From Mycobacterium kubicae (lineage in GTDB: Bacteria > Actinomycetota > Actinomycetes > Mycobacteriales > Mycobacteriaceae), in NCBI RefSeq assembly GCF_015689175.1, contig NZ_CP065047.1, positions 124,001 through 188,000 of the forward strand: a stretch of 64,000 nucleotides of DNA. The letters run 5' to 3'. The notes beneath the pieces were generated by a model. The model had not been told where the DNA came from. It saw nothing but the letters and a program-made list of their open reading frames with translations, and did no database searches. The translations under genes were made by a program, and so were the position numbers. Shown here in pieces: positions 1 to 7,186 of this stretch (within the stretch, counting starts at the first letter, position 1; every line of letters starts with the position of its first letter).

Positions 1-258
1 GACGACTGGACGCCTCGGCAACTGGGTATCGTGGTGCACGCCGAGACTGTGCGCATCCATCCATTTACGGATGGAAATGGGCGTACCACAAGGTTTCTCG
101 CTGACTTAGTGTTCGCGACAGCTCAAGATCCCACCCAACTGCAATACGACTGGGAGCTTGACAAGACACGGTACATCCAGCTGCTTCGGGCTTACGACGG
201 ACACCGAGACGTGGCCGATCTTGCGGCTTTCATTGGTATGGAGCCGATCGAACCCTAA
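1..258 (+). CDS. Fic-domain protein, C-terminal part (5' end outside window)
   Basis: The frame is open from base 1 and ends at TAA 256-258, so only the C-terminal 85 residues are present. They contain the Fic signature HPFTDGNGR with the catalytic His and the phosphate-binding GNGR loop. Fic enzymes usually transfer AMP (or another nucleotide-derived group) from a nucleotide to a hydroxyl side chain of a target protein; many act as toxins or effectors. The inhibitory helix that would show which class this is must lie upstream or be absent. It sits at the edge of an island of other conflict-type genes, which fits a toxin or defence role, but that is inference. Family assignment is firm; target and role are unknown. 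Confidence 0.88.
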   Translation, partial: DDWTPRQLGIVVHAETVRIHPFTDGNGRTTRFLADLVFATAQDPTQLQYDWELDKTRYIQLLRAYDGHRDVADLAAFIGMEPIEP

Positions 259-478
259 ACCCCTGCGAGATTCACGGATCAGAGTTTGCGTGCGACGGCG
301 CGCCCGCGATCCACGTAGCCACCAGAGAAGAAATTCAAGACGCCCTGAGAACCCGGCAACGTCGATCGCGTGCCTCGTAGGAAATGAAGCGCTTCGTGAA
401 ACAAACCGCACGCAGCCGCAGTGAGACAGAAACGAAAACCTCAGGTCAGACAAGCCGGCAGAGGCGGCCGATCGCGAG

Positions 479-721
479 AACCTACAACCAACGCAGGCCT
501 TTTATCCAATCGGATGCCGCGAAGAACGAAGGGACTGTCGACGACGCGGACCGCGCCGCCGTGCTGGCGATGTTCACTGTCATGCGCGACGCGGTCGAGA
601 CGTTCGCGCCGCGGTTGCAGATTATCGTGAGCGATCACGCTGACCTCGTTGACAAGGGTGGTTCCAGAACGCGGTAGAACACCGGTGGCCAGCGCCCCCT
701 TCATCGACCGACGGGCGTTAA
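479..721 (+). pseudogene. Decayed C-terminal remnant of a DUF3732-type protein
   Basis: No single frame is coding, but three frames read in turn give a recognisable DUF3732 tail. QPTQAFYP is read from 485. After a one-base shift comes SDAAKNEG, then DDADRAAVLAMF and LQIIVSDHADL. After a second shift near 655-659 comes WFQNAVEHRW, ending at TAA 719-721. From memory, the family carries a DQPSQ-x-YFP type motif, then a VI(T/S)DHADL motif and a WF...RW tail. DUF3732 proteins are ABC-like ATPases of three-component conflict systems. Here only the last ~80 residues remain, with at least two frameshifts and no start, so it is a fossil. A profile search of the three-frame translation would settle the family. 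Confidence 0.55.
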
Positions 722-737
722 GGGATGAGCTGGCATT

Positions 738-754
738 TGCAGCGAAGATTGACA
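738..754 (-). repeat. 17-nt remnant of the island hairpin repeat
   Basis: The bases TGCAGCGAAGATTGACA are the exact reverse complement of the right arm of the 91-bp element at 13790-13880 (its bases TGTCAATCTTCGCTGCA). The flanks do not match well, so this is a half-copy in inverted orientation. Confidence 0.5.
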
Positions 755-1129
755 CGCACGCACTGATTAGCTAACAACAACGTCAGCTCGGCTAAACTCT
801 GATCGCAGTCGTGGGTCAGGCGTGCCTACACGACGACGGGTTGTCGAACTCGCCGATAAGGGTCTCGGAGGGCTGACGCATTCGGGTGTTATCGGCTGAC
901 GGTCGACAGTGATGTAGTTACGGGCCGGCCGCATATGCCTCTGAGTGTCACGTTGAATATGCCGCGTGTGCTCTACCCCGACGCCGTGCCGATTCGCCGA
1001 AAGGCGGCGGACTGACGGTCGCCAGCATCGAAGCGCTTGCTGCTCAGGGCCGGGGGTTGTACTGGTCGCCACAGGGCGAAGTTACGTCTGACGGCAAAAC
1101 TTTGGCCATGGCTTAGGTACGCTTCGGCG
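755..1129. other. 375-bp stretch without a recognised gene, upstream of the deaminase
   Basis: No open frame here resembles a protein. One inverted repeat stands out: GCCGATAA at 852-859 pairs perfectly with TTATCGGC at 889-896 around a 29-nt loop. In Vibrio cholerae the AvcD deaminase is held inactive by a small RNA (AvcI) encoded just upstream, so an RNA in this stretch would be in the expected place. That is analogy only; nothing here was matched to AvcI. Confidence 0.3.
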
Positions 1130-2542
1130 ATGGCAACCAGTGATCCCGAGCTGGTCATCGGTTTAGTGGCGCCGCTAGGCACGAGCACTACCGATCTGAC
1201 CAAGGAGATCCAGGGCTCGTTGTCGCGCTTCGGTTACAAGGCCGTGCCGATCAAACTGTCGGAGCTACTGGGGACTGCTGCGCCGGCGCCTACCGGTGAG
1301 ACCGAGGATCAGCGGATCCGGCGGCTGATAGAAGCTGGGAACCAGTTCTGCAAAGTCAACGAGGATGCCGCCGCAGTTGCGCGTTTGGCGGTCAGCGCGA
1401 TTCAAGCACGGCGGATCGAATTGATCCGAGTGGACGGCGATGATCGACCGATCGATGAGATTACAAGTAGGCCGCGGACGGCCTACATTGTGCAGTCGCT
1501 GAAGCGGCGGGAGGAGGTACAGCTGCTGCGAGAGGTCTACGGCAATCAGTTCATCCTGATTGGCAGCCAGGGCAGTGTCGCCGAGCGAACGCACAGCCTG
1601 CTTCAACTAAATTTGTCCTCCGCCGATGACAAGAAAAAAGACGACATCGTCAAGATCTTGATCGAGATCGATGCCGACGAACGGGAACAGCTTGGGCAGA
1701 ACGTAAACCGGACATATCCACAGGCTGACCTCTTCATCCGAAACAACGACCGCGCGGATATCGACCGGGTGTTCGACCTTTTGTTTCAGAAGCCTGAAGC
1801 TCCAACGATCGGCGAGTACGCGATGTATGTGGCATTGGCCAGTAGTGCGCGCTCACTTGCGGCTAGCCGCAAGGTCGGCGCCGCGATCGTCGTTGACGAC
1901 GCGGTCATCGCCACCGGCTATAACGAGGTGCCGCACGGTCAGATCCCAGACATCTTGGAGGGTGAGGACACCAGCGAAACGTTCAAGCGGGAGAACTTGC
2001 GGGACACCCTGAAACGATTGAAGGAATCCGGCCTACTCGCCGACAAGCTTGAAGCTGACGACGACGGGGTGGCGCTCGCCGCCGCGGCGCTCGACAAGGG
2101 TGAGCTGTTGAGCGTTATCGAATATCAGCGTGCAGTGCACGCCGAAGCCAAGGCGATCGACGACGCAACGGTCCGCGGAGTGTCGCCCGCTGGTGGAACC
2201 CTGTTTGTCACGACCTACCCCTGCCACCTGTGCTACAAGCAAGCCCTATCGGTGCGCCTAGCCCGCATCGAGTACATCGAGCCGTACCCGAAGAGCCGGG
2301 CGGTTGCGATGTTCTCCAAGGAAGCCGAAGACAAGTTGGTCCCGTTCGCCGGCGTGGCGCCGCGCCGCTACATGCAAATTTTTGGTGATCGGCCTGCGTT
2401 TGTTGCTGATATGGCCGGGAAATTTCGTAAGTACGACCGGAAGTTCGCGCAGCCACTTGTCGGTGAGATGCGAGAAGATGAGGATCGAGCCGAGAGAGAG
2501 CGGCGAGCGATCAACGCATTGAAGAAGGAGTTCCGAACATGA
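1130..2542 (+). CDS. avcD: AvcD-type antiphage cytidine/deoxycytidylate deaminase
   Basis: 470-residue two-domain protein. The N-terminal ~230 residues are P-loop-like: GLVAPLGTSTTD near the start resembles a degenerate Walker A and the fold looks like a nucleotide kinase. The C-terminal half is a zinc deaminase, with VHAEAKA (H337, catalytic E339) and PCHLC (C365, C368) as metal ligands. This architecture matches the AvcD/DCD antiphage deaminases, which remove dCTP/dCMP during infection so that phage DNA synthesis fails. ATG 1130 is chosen because it precedes the GLVAP strand; the 31 upstream in-frame residues look non-coding. The stop overlaps the start of a 58-codon gene (ATGA). Which nucleotide it deaminates cannot be read from the sequence. 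Confidence 0.85.
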   Translation: MATSDPELVIGLVAPLGTSTTDLTKEIQGSLSRFGYKAVPIKLSELLGTAAPAPTGETEDQRIRRLIEAGNQFCKVNEDAAAVARLAVSAIQARRIELIRVDGDDRPIDEITSRPRTAYIVQSLKRREEVQLLREVYGNQFILIGSQGSVAERTHSLLQLNLSSADDKKKDDIVKILIEIDADEREQLGQNVNRTYPQADLFIRNNDRADIDRVFDLLFQKPEAPTIGEYAMYVALASSARSLAASRKVGAAIVVDDAVIATGYNEVPHGQIPDILEGEDTSETFKRENLRDTLKRLKESGLLADKLEADDDGVALAAAALDKGELLSVIEYQRAVHAEAKAIDDATVRGVSPAGGTLFVTTYPCHLCYKQALSVRLARIEYIEPYPKSRAVAMFSKEAEDKLVPFAGVAPRRYMQIFGDRPAFVADMAGKFRKYDRKFAQPLVGEMREDEDRAERERRAINALKKEFRT

Positions 2543-2715
2543 CCTCACCGTTGTCGCGATTGACACCACAAGATCGCGCGGCCCTGAGCAAGTCGGCAGA
2601 TGACCTCAGCGACATTGATGATCGCCGCCTCGCACGCATCGACGCTGGATTTAAGCGAGCCTACGAGACGGCGCGCGGCATTGCCAACGACACACTCAAT
2701 CCGCTGACGCACTGA
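2539..2715 (+). CDS. Small protein (58 aa) coupled to the deaminase
   Basis: ATG 2539 overlaps the deaminase stop in an ATGA arrangement, so translation is probably coupled. The 58-residue product (starts MTSPLSRLTPQD, ends NDTLNPLTH) is charged and likely helical, with an acidic middle (DDLSDIDDRR). It has no membrane segment, no cysteine and no motif I recognise. Being locked to a nucleotide-depleting enzyme, it could be a regulator, an inhibitor or a subunit; none of these is shown. The overlap and the normal codon pattern support a real gene. Confidence 0.6.
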   Translation: MTSPLSRLTPQDRAALSKSADDLSDIDDRRLARIDAGFKRAYETARGIANDTLNPLTH

Positions 2716-2949
2716 AGATCTGGATGCTTGCCCGGGAGCCCTCAGTGGAGAACCTCTACGTCAAAACTTGCGTTACCAGTTGAGAAGTCAATGCGCTCAA
2801 CAGAATCGGCTTAGCCGCATTCGCATGATTAGCAATCATCAGCAGTTGTTCCGCAAGTCGACTAGTCGAGACCGACAGAGCGGGGTGTTATCGCTGGAAG
2901 AAGAAGTCGCGGTGACCTAACCAGGACTGCTGGTACTCGGGAGATGCCG

Positions 2950-4491
2950 TCAACGGCGCGGTCGCCGAGCAAGCACATAGTTGGTGGCGCGTCGCATCGC
3001 AGACTCGGCTGAATCAACAAGTCGCAGAAACGGGTTCGGTTTTCGGTCCCTGCGCTCGGCAACGATCCGTCGCCAGCTGTCCTGACTCGCGGTCAGGATG
3101 GGTCGCCGGTTGCCGGTTGCGGTCTCGGATTCGTAAACGCAGTGCTCACCGCGTTCCGCGGTCGAGTGTTCGAGGTGGTGTGCGGCGAGGATGTAGCGCA
3201 GCGGTGCGGGGACACCGCGTCCTCCGGGGTGGGCCGCGAGGCTCACGAACTGGGCGAGTAGCGCCGCGCTCACGCTCGCCGAAAGGACGGCGACATTCTG
3301 ACGGGCGGGTGCCGGCCGGCCCGCCCGCTCGATATAAGAGGGATCGTCGAGCAAGCCCCGTCGGTCCAGGGCGAGCTCGCCCAGATCAAGCTGGCCGATG
3401 CAGACCATGCAAGGGCGGTTCGGCACCAGAGTGTGGGCGCGCCAGACCCCTCCACGGAGCCGACCGTCGTCAAACGTGTCGAGAGCGATGCCGCCGTCAA
3501 TCACTGGTACGAGGTCGCTGTAGGCAATCAGATTGAGCACCGCCCGCGGCCAGGGCCGGTCCACGCAGGAGAAGATCACGTCGTAGTCCAACGCGCTCCG
3601 CAGTCCGACGGGATCGCTGACACTTGTCTCGTGCTTCACTGGCGTGAAGTTCTCGGCCGTCGCGGCCGACGTCATCAGCCGCTCGGCGACGTCGACCTTG
3701 GCCCTGCCCAGGGCGGCGTCGAGACGTGTCGCGCCGATCATGCGATCCAAGTTGACGGATTCAACGGCATCGAAATCCATCACGCCGACCTCGAGGAGCC
3801 CGGTCGCTGCGAGACGCTGGGCCACATCGAGGCCCACGCTGCCGGTTCCGACGACAAGCACGCGCAGGCGCGCGATCGACGCCTGCATGCGGTCTCCCCA
3901 CGCTGACACCGTGCGTTGCTGCGAACCGGTCGGCGGCGGGGGCGGGCGCAGGTCGTCGTTCCAGCAGACGACGAGCCGGTCGGACACGGACCGCACCGAC
4001 TCAGCCCAGCGCGGCTGGGCGCGGTCGAACCAGATGCGTGCCGACCAGGTGTCGTCGCCGGCGAGTGTCATACCGACCAGCGGCAGACCTGTGTAGGCGC
4101 GGGCGACGCGCTCGTAGTCGGCTTCAGTGTCGTGGTCGACGATGCTCATGCCTTGCCATCCGCGACCCCTCGGGTGCGAGTGCAGCAGTACGAGCCCGGC
4201 GTTGTCGGCGCGCGCCTGAGCTGCGGCCCGCAGCACATAGGCGCTCGTGAACGACGCGTTGCCGTGGACAAGGCGTTCACCATCGCGGGGCATGATCACG
4301 CGGTTCACCAACGCGGTCATGCGCTGCACGCCCGTGGAGGGCACGAAGGTTGCGGCGAGCACGTCTTCCTGGCCGTCGGAGCGCAGCAGGTGCTCACGCA
4401 TAACCTTGTGCACCGAGCCTGTCATAGCCACCGACAGCCGCGCGGACGCGCGCAGCGGGAGGGTAGTTGGAGTCCGGTCGTCGCCGCTCAT
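2950..4491 (-). CDS. JAB peptidase-E1 activating enzyme fusion (ubiquitin-like conjugation)
   Basis: 513 residues. Residues ~20-165 are a JAB/JAMM metalloprotease domain: H104-S-H106, S116 and D119 form the HxH...SxxD zinc motif. Residues ~205-430 are an E1/ThiF adenylating domain: nucleotide loop GTGSVG (215-220), then DFDAVESVNLDR (D239, N247, R250), which binds ATP-Mg, and DRPWPR. C361 and C364 form a CxxC, perhaps zinc-binding. The JAB domain would trim or remove the ubiquitin-like protein and the E1 would adenylate and thioesterify it. It is the third gene of a leftward operon with an E2-like and a two-domain ubiquitin-like gene, an arrangement known in bacterial conflict loci. The catalytic E1 cysteine could not be assigned. 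Confidence 0.85.
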   Translation of the reverse strand: MSGDDRTPTTLPLRASARLSVAMTGSVHKVMREHLLRSDGQEDVLAATFVPSTGVQRMTALVNRVIMPRDGERLVHGNASFTSAYVLRAAAQARADNAGLVLLHSHPRGRGWQGMSIVDHDTEADYERVARAYTGLPLVGMTLAGDDTWSARIWFDRAQPRWAESVRSVSDRLVVCWNDDLRPPPPPTGSQQRTVSAWGDRMQASIARLRVLVVGTGSVGLDVAQRLAATGLLEVGVMDFDAVESVNLDRMIGATRLDAALGRAKVDVAERLMTSAATAENFTPVKHETSVSDPVGLRSALDYDVIFSCVDRPWPRAVLNLIAYSDLVPVIDGGIALDTFDDGRLRGGVWRAHTLVPNRPCMVCIGQLDLGELALDRRGLLDDPSYIERAGRPAPARQNVAVLSASVSAALLAQFVSLAAHPGGRGVPAPLRYILAAHHLEHSTAERGEHCVYESETATGNRRPILTASQDSWRRIVAERRDRKPNPFLRLVDSAESAMRRATNYVLARRPRR

Positions 4492-4494
4492 GGT

Positions 4495-4872
4495 CTACGC
4501 CGCAGTGACGGCGAGTGAGAGAACGCCGCGAACGTGGCGCAGCCATGCTGTCGCCGGCGGGACCGACGTGTCTGTGAACGCGAATTCGCGGGAGTGTCGG
4601 CGCCATCCGGGTGGGCAATCGGTGGTGTCGGTGTTGGTGTTTTCGATCACCACGCTGTCGCGCAGATGCACCCAGTGCGGCGGTACCAGGGGCCAGTTCT
4701 CGACCTCGACCTGGCTGACGCCGGTCTCGACCTTCAGGCCGGATAAAGCGCCGCCGATCGCGAGGACCTCGTACATCAGGCGGCCGGGCTCGACGCGCAC
4801 CGGCGACCCCGCGAGCGTGATGTCGTCGATGAAGCGACGTGCCGCCGAACCCGGCGGTGGCAGCTCCGTCAC
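4495..4872 (-). CDS. E2-like protein (prokaryotic E2 family E type)
   Basis: 125 residues. The core PPHWVHLRDSV, then DCPPGW-RRHSREF, matches what I recall of Prok-E2_E, small UBC-like proteins that sit beside multi-ubiquitin and JAB-E1 genes. C86, in the TTDCPPGW segment, is the only cysteine and so the likely thioester residue; H93 follows. Its start overlaps the stop of the ubiquitin-like gene by 4 bp, and its stop lies 3 bp before the JAB-E1 start, so the three are one transcript and probably translationally coupled. The role as a transfer enzyme is from the family, not shown here. Confidence 0.75.
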   Translation of the reverse strand: MTELPPPGSAARRFIDDITLAGSPVRVEPGRLMYEVLAIGGALSGLKVETGVSQVEVENWPLVPPHWVHLRDSVVIENTNTDTTDCPPGWRRHSREFAFTDTSVPPATAWLRHVRGVLSLAVTAA

Positions 4873-5291
4873 GCGACGGGGCCTGCGCGTCGAGCGGTGA
4901 CGAACTCATCCCCGTCGCTGATCGTCACGATCTGGTCGGCGGTGAAGGTCTGCGGACCGTTCGCGCCGTTCACGCGCGCCAAGTCATAACGGGCCGGATC
5001 GACACCCGCCAAGCGCATCAGGTCGGCGGCGGTTTGGTCGTCGTCCCAGGTGCTGTGGCGCTCGCCGTCGATGGTGAAGCGCACCTTGCGGCGGGTGCGG
5101 AACCGCTGGCGGTCTCGGGGATTGACGATCTGCTTGTCCTTGACATGGGTCTCGACCCCGTGCTTGTCGACGATGAAGAGGTCGTAGTCGGCGGGATCGC
5201 GGCCGGCGAGCCTCACCAACGCCGCAGCCTCGAAGTCGTCGTCGTTGACGGGGTGCGTCACCCCGTCGATCTCGACGCGGATGTCGGTCAT
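4869..5291 (-). CDS. Two-domain ubiquitin-like (multi-ubiquitin) protein
   Basis: 140 residues made of two tandem beta-grasp repeats, about 3-66 and 69-134. They share a pattern: 'EIDGVTHPV...LVRLAGRDPADYDL' against 'TIDGERHS...LMRLAGVDPARYDL'. This is the multi-ubiquitin architecture. It would be the modifier activated by the JAB-E1 protein and moved by the E2-like protein. The C-terminus is RRAGPVA rather than a bare glycine, so trimming by the JAB domain to expose ...RRAG is an attractive but untested idea. ATG 5291 is chosen over upstream codons because GGAG lies at a good distance before it. First gene of its operon, divergent from the HTH-ImmA pair. Confidence 0.8.
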   Translation of the reverse strand: MTDIRVEIDGVTHPVNDDDFEAAALVRLAGRDPADYDLFIVDKHGVETHVKDKQIVNPRDRQRFRTRRKVRFTIDGERHSTWDDDQTAADLMRLAGVDPARYDLARVNGANGPQTFTADQIVTISDGDEFVTARRAGPVA

Positions 5292-5388
5292 GACGGTGTC
5301 TCCGATCTGTTCGCGCACGTGTCCGTGCTGACATGCGGCGCCCACGAACTATGCTTGGTGTATCCGGTAACCCACTCTACACGACATT

Positions 5389-5411
5389 GTTATTACCTTG
5401 GAGGTAACAAC
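5389..5411. promoter_or_regulatory. Palindromic operator candidate between ubiquitin-like operon and HTH-ImmA genes
   Basis: GTTATTACC (5389-5397) and GGTAACAAC (5403-5411) form an inverted repeat with one mismatch around a 5-nt centre. A further GGTAAC occurs at 5366-5371. It sits in the 339-bp divergent intergenic region (5292-5630), about 100 bp upstream of the ubiquitin-like gene. The XRE-type HTH protein encoded to the right is the natural candidate to bind it. Nothing else in this gap is recognised. Confidence 0.5.
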
Positions 5412-5630
5412 ATTTTTCTGGCGTGGTCTTCCCCGAACGTTCACGGGGTCTGCACATCCGGCGAGGCGCTGGCGAGGGCGTGCCCCGCGTCTCCGGCCGC
5501 CGCGCGTCTACTGCTGTCGGTGATCGCGAACGCTCCGACACTTTTCGCAGTGGCACGTTTGCGCAGTATTGGGATACGGCTGACCGATCCCGCCCAGGGC
5601 CGCATAGTCGTCGAACATAAGGAGGTAGGC

Positions 5631-5774
5631 ATGCATGCCGCTGTCTTGAACCGGAGCGGACGCGTACTCGAAGGTGACGGCGAGTCGTTTTGGACCGCCG
5701 CTCTGCAGTCGTCGGCGCTACGCGTCGATGACATTCGCGTCGACGGCACGAGCTTTATGCGAAACGCCGGCTGA
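5631..5774 (+). CDS. Small protein (47 aa) coupled to the HTH-ImmA/IrrE gene
   Basis: A near-perfect Shine-Dalgarno, AAGGAGG at 5619-5625, precedes ATG 5631. The frame runs 47 codons to TGA, whose A starts the ATG of the next gene (TGATG), a classic coupling overlap. The product (starts MHAAVLNRSG, ends SFMRNAG) has no cysteine, no membrane segment and no motif I know. Small genes before HTH-ImmA/IrrE proteins are often toxins or partners, but it does not look like HigB/RelE. The ribosome site and coupling make it a likely real gene. Confidence 0.6.
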   Translation: MHAAVLNRSGRVLEGDGESFWTAALQSSALRVDDIRVDGTSFMRNAG

Positions 5775-6913
5775 TGGCCGCCGAGTCTCGCACTGGCCCT
5801 GGCGTCACGTACGTGGCGACTCAATTCGAACCGGATTGGGCCGAGCCGCCGGGTTCACTCATCAAGACTGAACTCGACGCTCTCGAATATTCTCAATCTG
5901 ATGTGGCGGCACGCGCGAATGTGAGCACCAAGCATTTCAATCAATTGCTAAACGGACATGTTCCACTATCGCCCGATATTGCAATATCTTTAGAGCGTGT
6001 CTTGGGAATTCCGGCGGAGATTACGTTGCGAATGGACGCCACCTGGCAGGCGGAGAGGGTACGGCGCGCATCGTCTTCTGTTCTGGCGGGATTGAGTCGA
6101 TGGATCGATAAATTTCCTCGCGAAGCGCTTCGAAAGTATCAAATAATAGATTTTCAGAAGGCGGTCGAGGAGCGCGCAGACGAGCTCTTGCGCTTCTTCC
6201 GCGTGGCCGATGAGAAATCGTTCGACAGGATCTGGCTAGCGCCGCAAGTGAATTATCGTCGAAGCCAGAAGTTCACCGTCGACCCCTATGCGACAGCGTT
6301 GTGGCGCCGTCTCGCCGAGGTAAAGGCGGAAGCTCTGGTACCCTCCGCGAGGGCCTACGATGCGGTGAAATTAAGACGCGCCGCCGAGCGGATACCACCG
6401 CTGACTCAAATGGACTTGCGACGCGGTTTCCAAAACGCGATCGACATTCTCGCCGATGCCGGAGTGTTACTAGTCTTTATTCCTGAAATTGACGGTACGC
6501 GAATATCGGGTGCGACGTGGTGGCTCACTCCTTCTCATCCCATCATTGCGTTAACCGGGCGGTATCGCTTCGTCGATACATTTTGGTTCACAATGGTTCA
6601 TGAAATTGCTCATGTATTACTGCATCCGAAAAGGGTGACATTTATGCATTTTGATCGAAAGGGGTCTGTTTCCGATGACCAGGACCGGCAGGAGACTGCG
6701 GCCGACTCGTTTGCGGCCGATACATTCTTAACCGATAAGCAGCGCTGCGCGTTGGTGCTGTTGACGACGGTTGCCGATGTTGAAGAATTCGCTGCGAAGA
6801 CGAAGTTGTCCGTTGGGGTGGTAGCGGGTCAGTATGCCCACTGCACGGGAAACTGGTCGCGCTTCGGGAAAATGAGGGAATCCGTAGACATCGCCGCAGC
6901 GATCGCTCATTAG
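5774..6913 (+). CDS. XRE/HigA-like HTH protein with ImmA/IrrE metallopeptidase domain
   Basis: 379 residues. Residues ~28-82 are a HigA-type helix-turn-helix (DVAARANVSTKHFNQLLNG). Residues ~215-350 are an ImmA/IrrE zinc peptidase with HEIAH (H276, E277, H280) and the third-ligand helix QETAADSFA (E307). Such proteins bind operators and, when triggered, cleave repressors; others are antitoxins. The gene is coupled to the 47-aa gene before it and divergent from the ubiquitin-like operon, with a palindrome between. It could thus control that operon or its own toxin. Codons are AT-richer than in the rest of the window, in keeping with recent transfer. Confidence 0.85.
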   Translation: MAAESRTGPGVTYVATQFEPDWAEPPGSLIKTELDALEYSQSDVAARANVSTKHFNQLLNGHVPLSPDIAISLERVLGIPAEITLRMDATWQAERVRRASSSVLAGLSRWIDKFPREALRKYQIIDFQKAVEERADELLRFFRVADEKSFDRIWLAPQVNYRRSQKFTVDPYATALWRRLAEVKAEALVPSARAYDAVKLRRAAERIPPLTQMDLRRGFQNAIDILADAGVLLVFIPEIDGTRISGATWWLTPSHPIIALTGRYRFVDTFWFTMVHEIAHVLLHPKRVTFMHFDRKGSVSDDQDRQETAADSFAADTFLTDKQRCALVLLTTVADVEEFAAKTKLSVGVVAGQYAHCTGNWSRFGKMRESVDIAAAIAH

Positions 6914-7186
6914 ACACGAGAAGGATCGATAGCGGGACGACTAGGGCCTCGGAGCCATGACCCCAGCGCCGTGATACCGAGTTCGTCCAACGTGTGGCGA
7001 GCCGAGCCCGGAACAGCAATTCTTGATGGCAGCAGTTGCTGCGGCTATTAGAACGGACTATGGCGGTCGGATAATTTTCCGCGCAAGAACAACTGCTTTC
7101 CGAGACGCCGCGGACGTATCGGACTTCATCGACAGAGCCGAAAACTTGACGCGATCTCGCGGGCACCACGGTCAGCGCGAGGTGGA

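Noticed and set aside
4839..5774. 311-codon + frame across the ubiquitin-like gene and the gap
   Set aside because: Mostly antisense to the ubiquitin-like gene; only its last 47 codons, with their own ribosome site, are kept.
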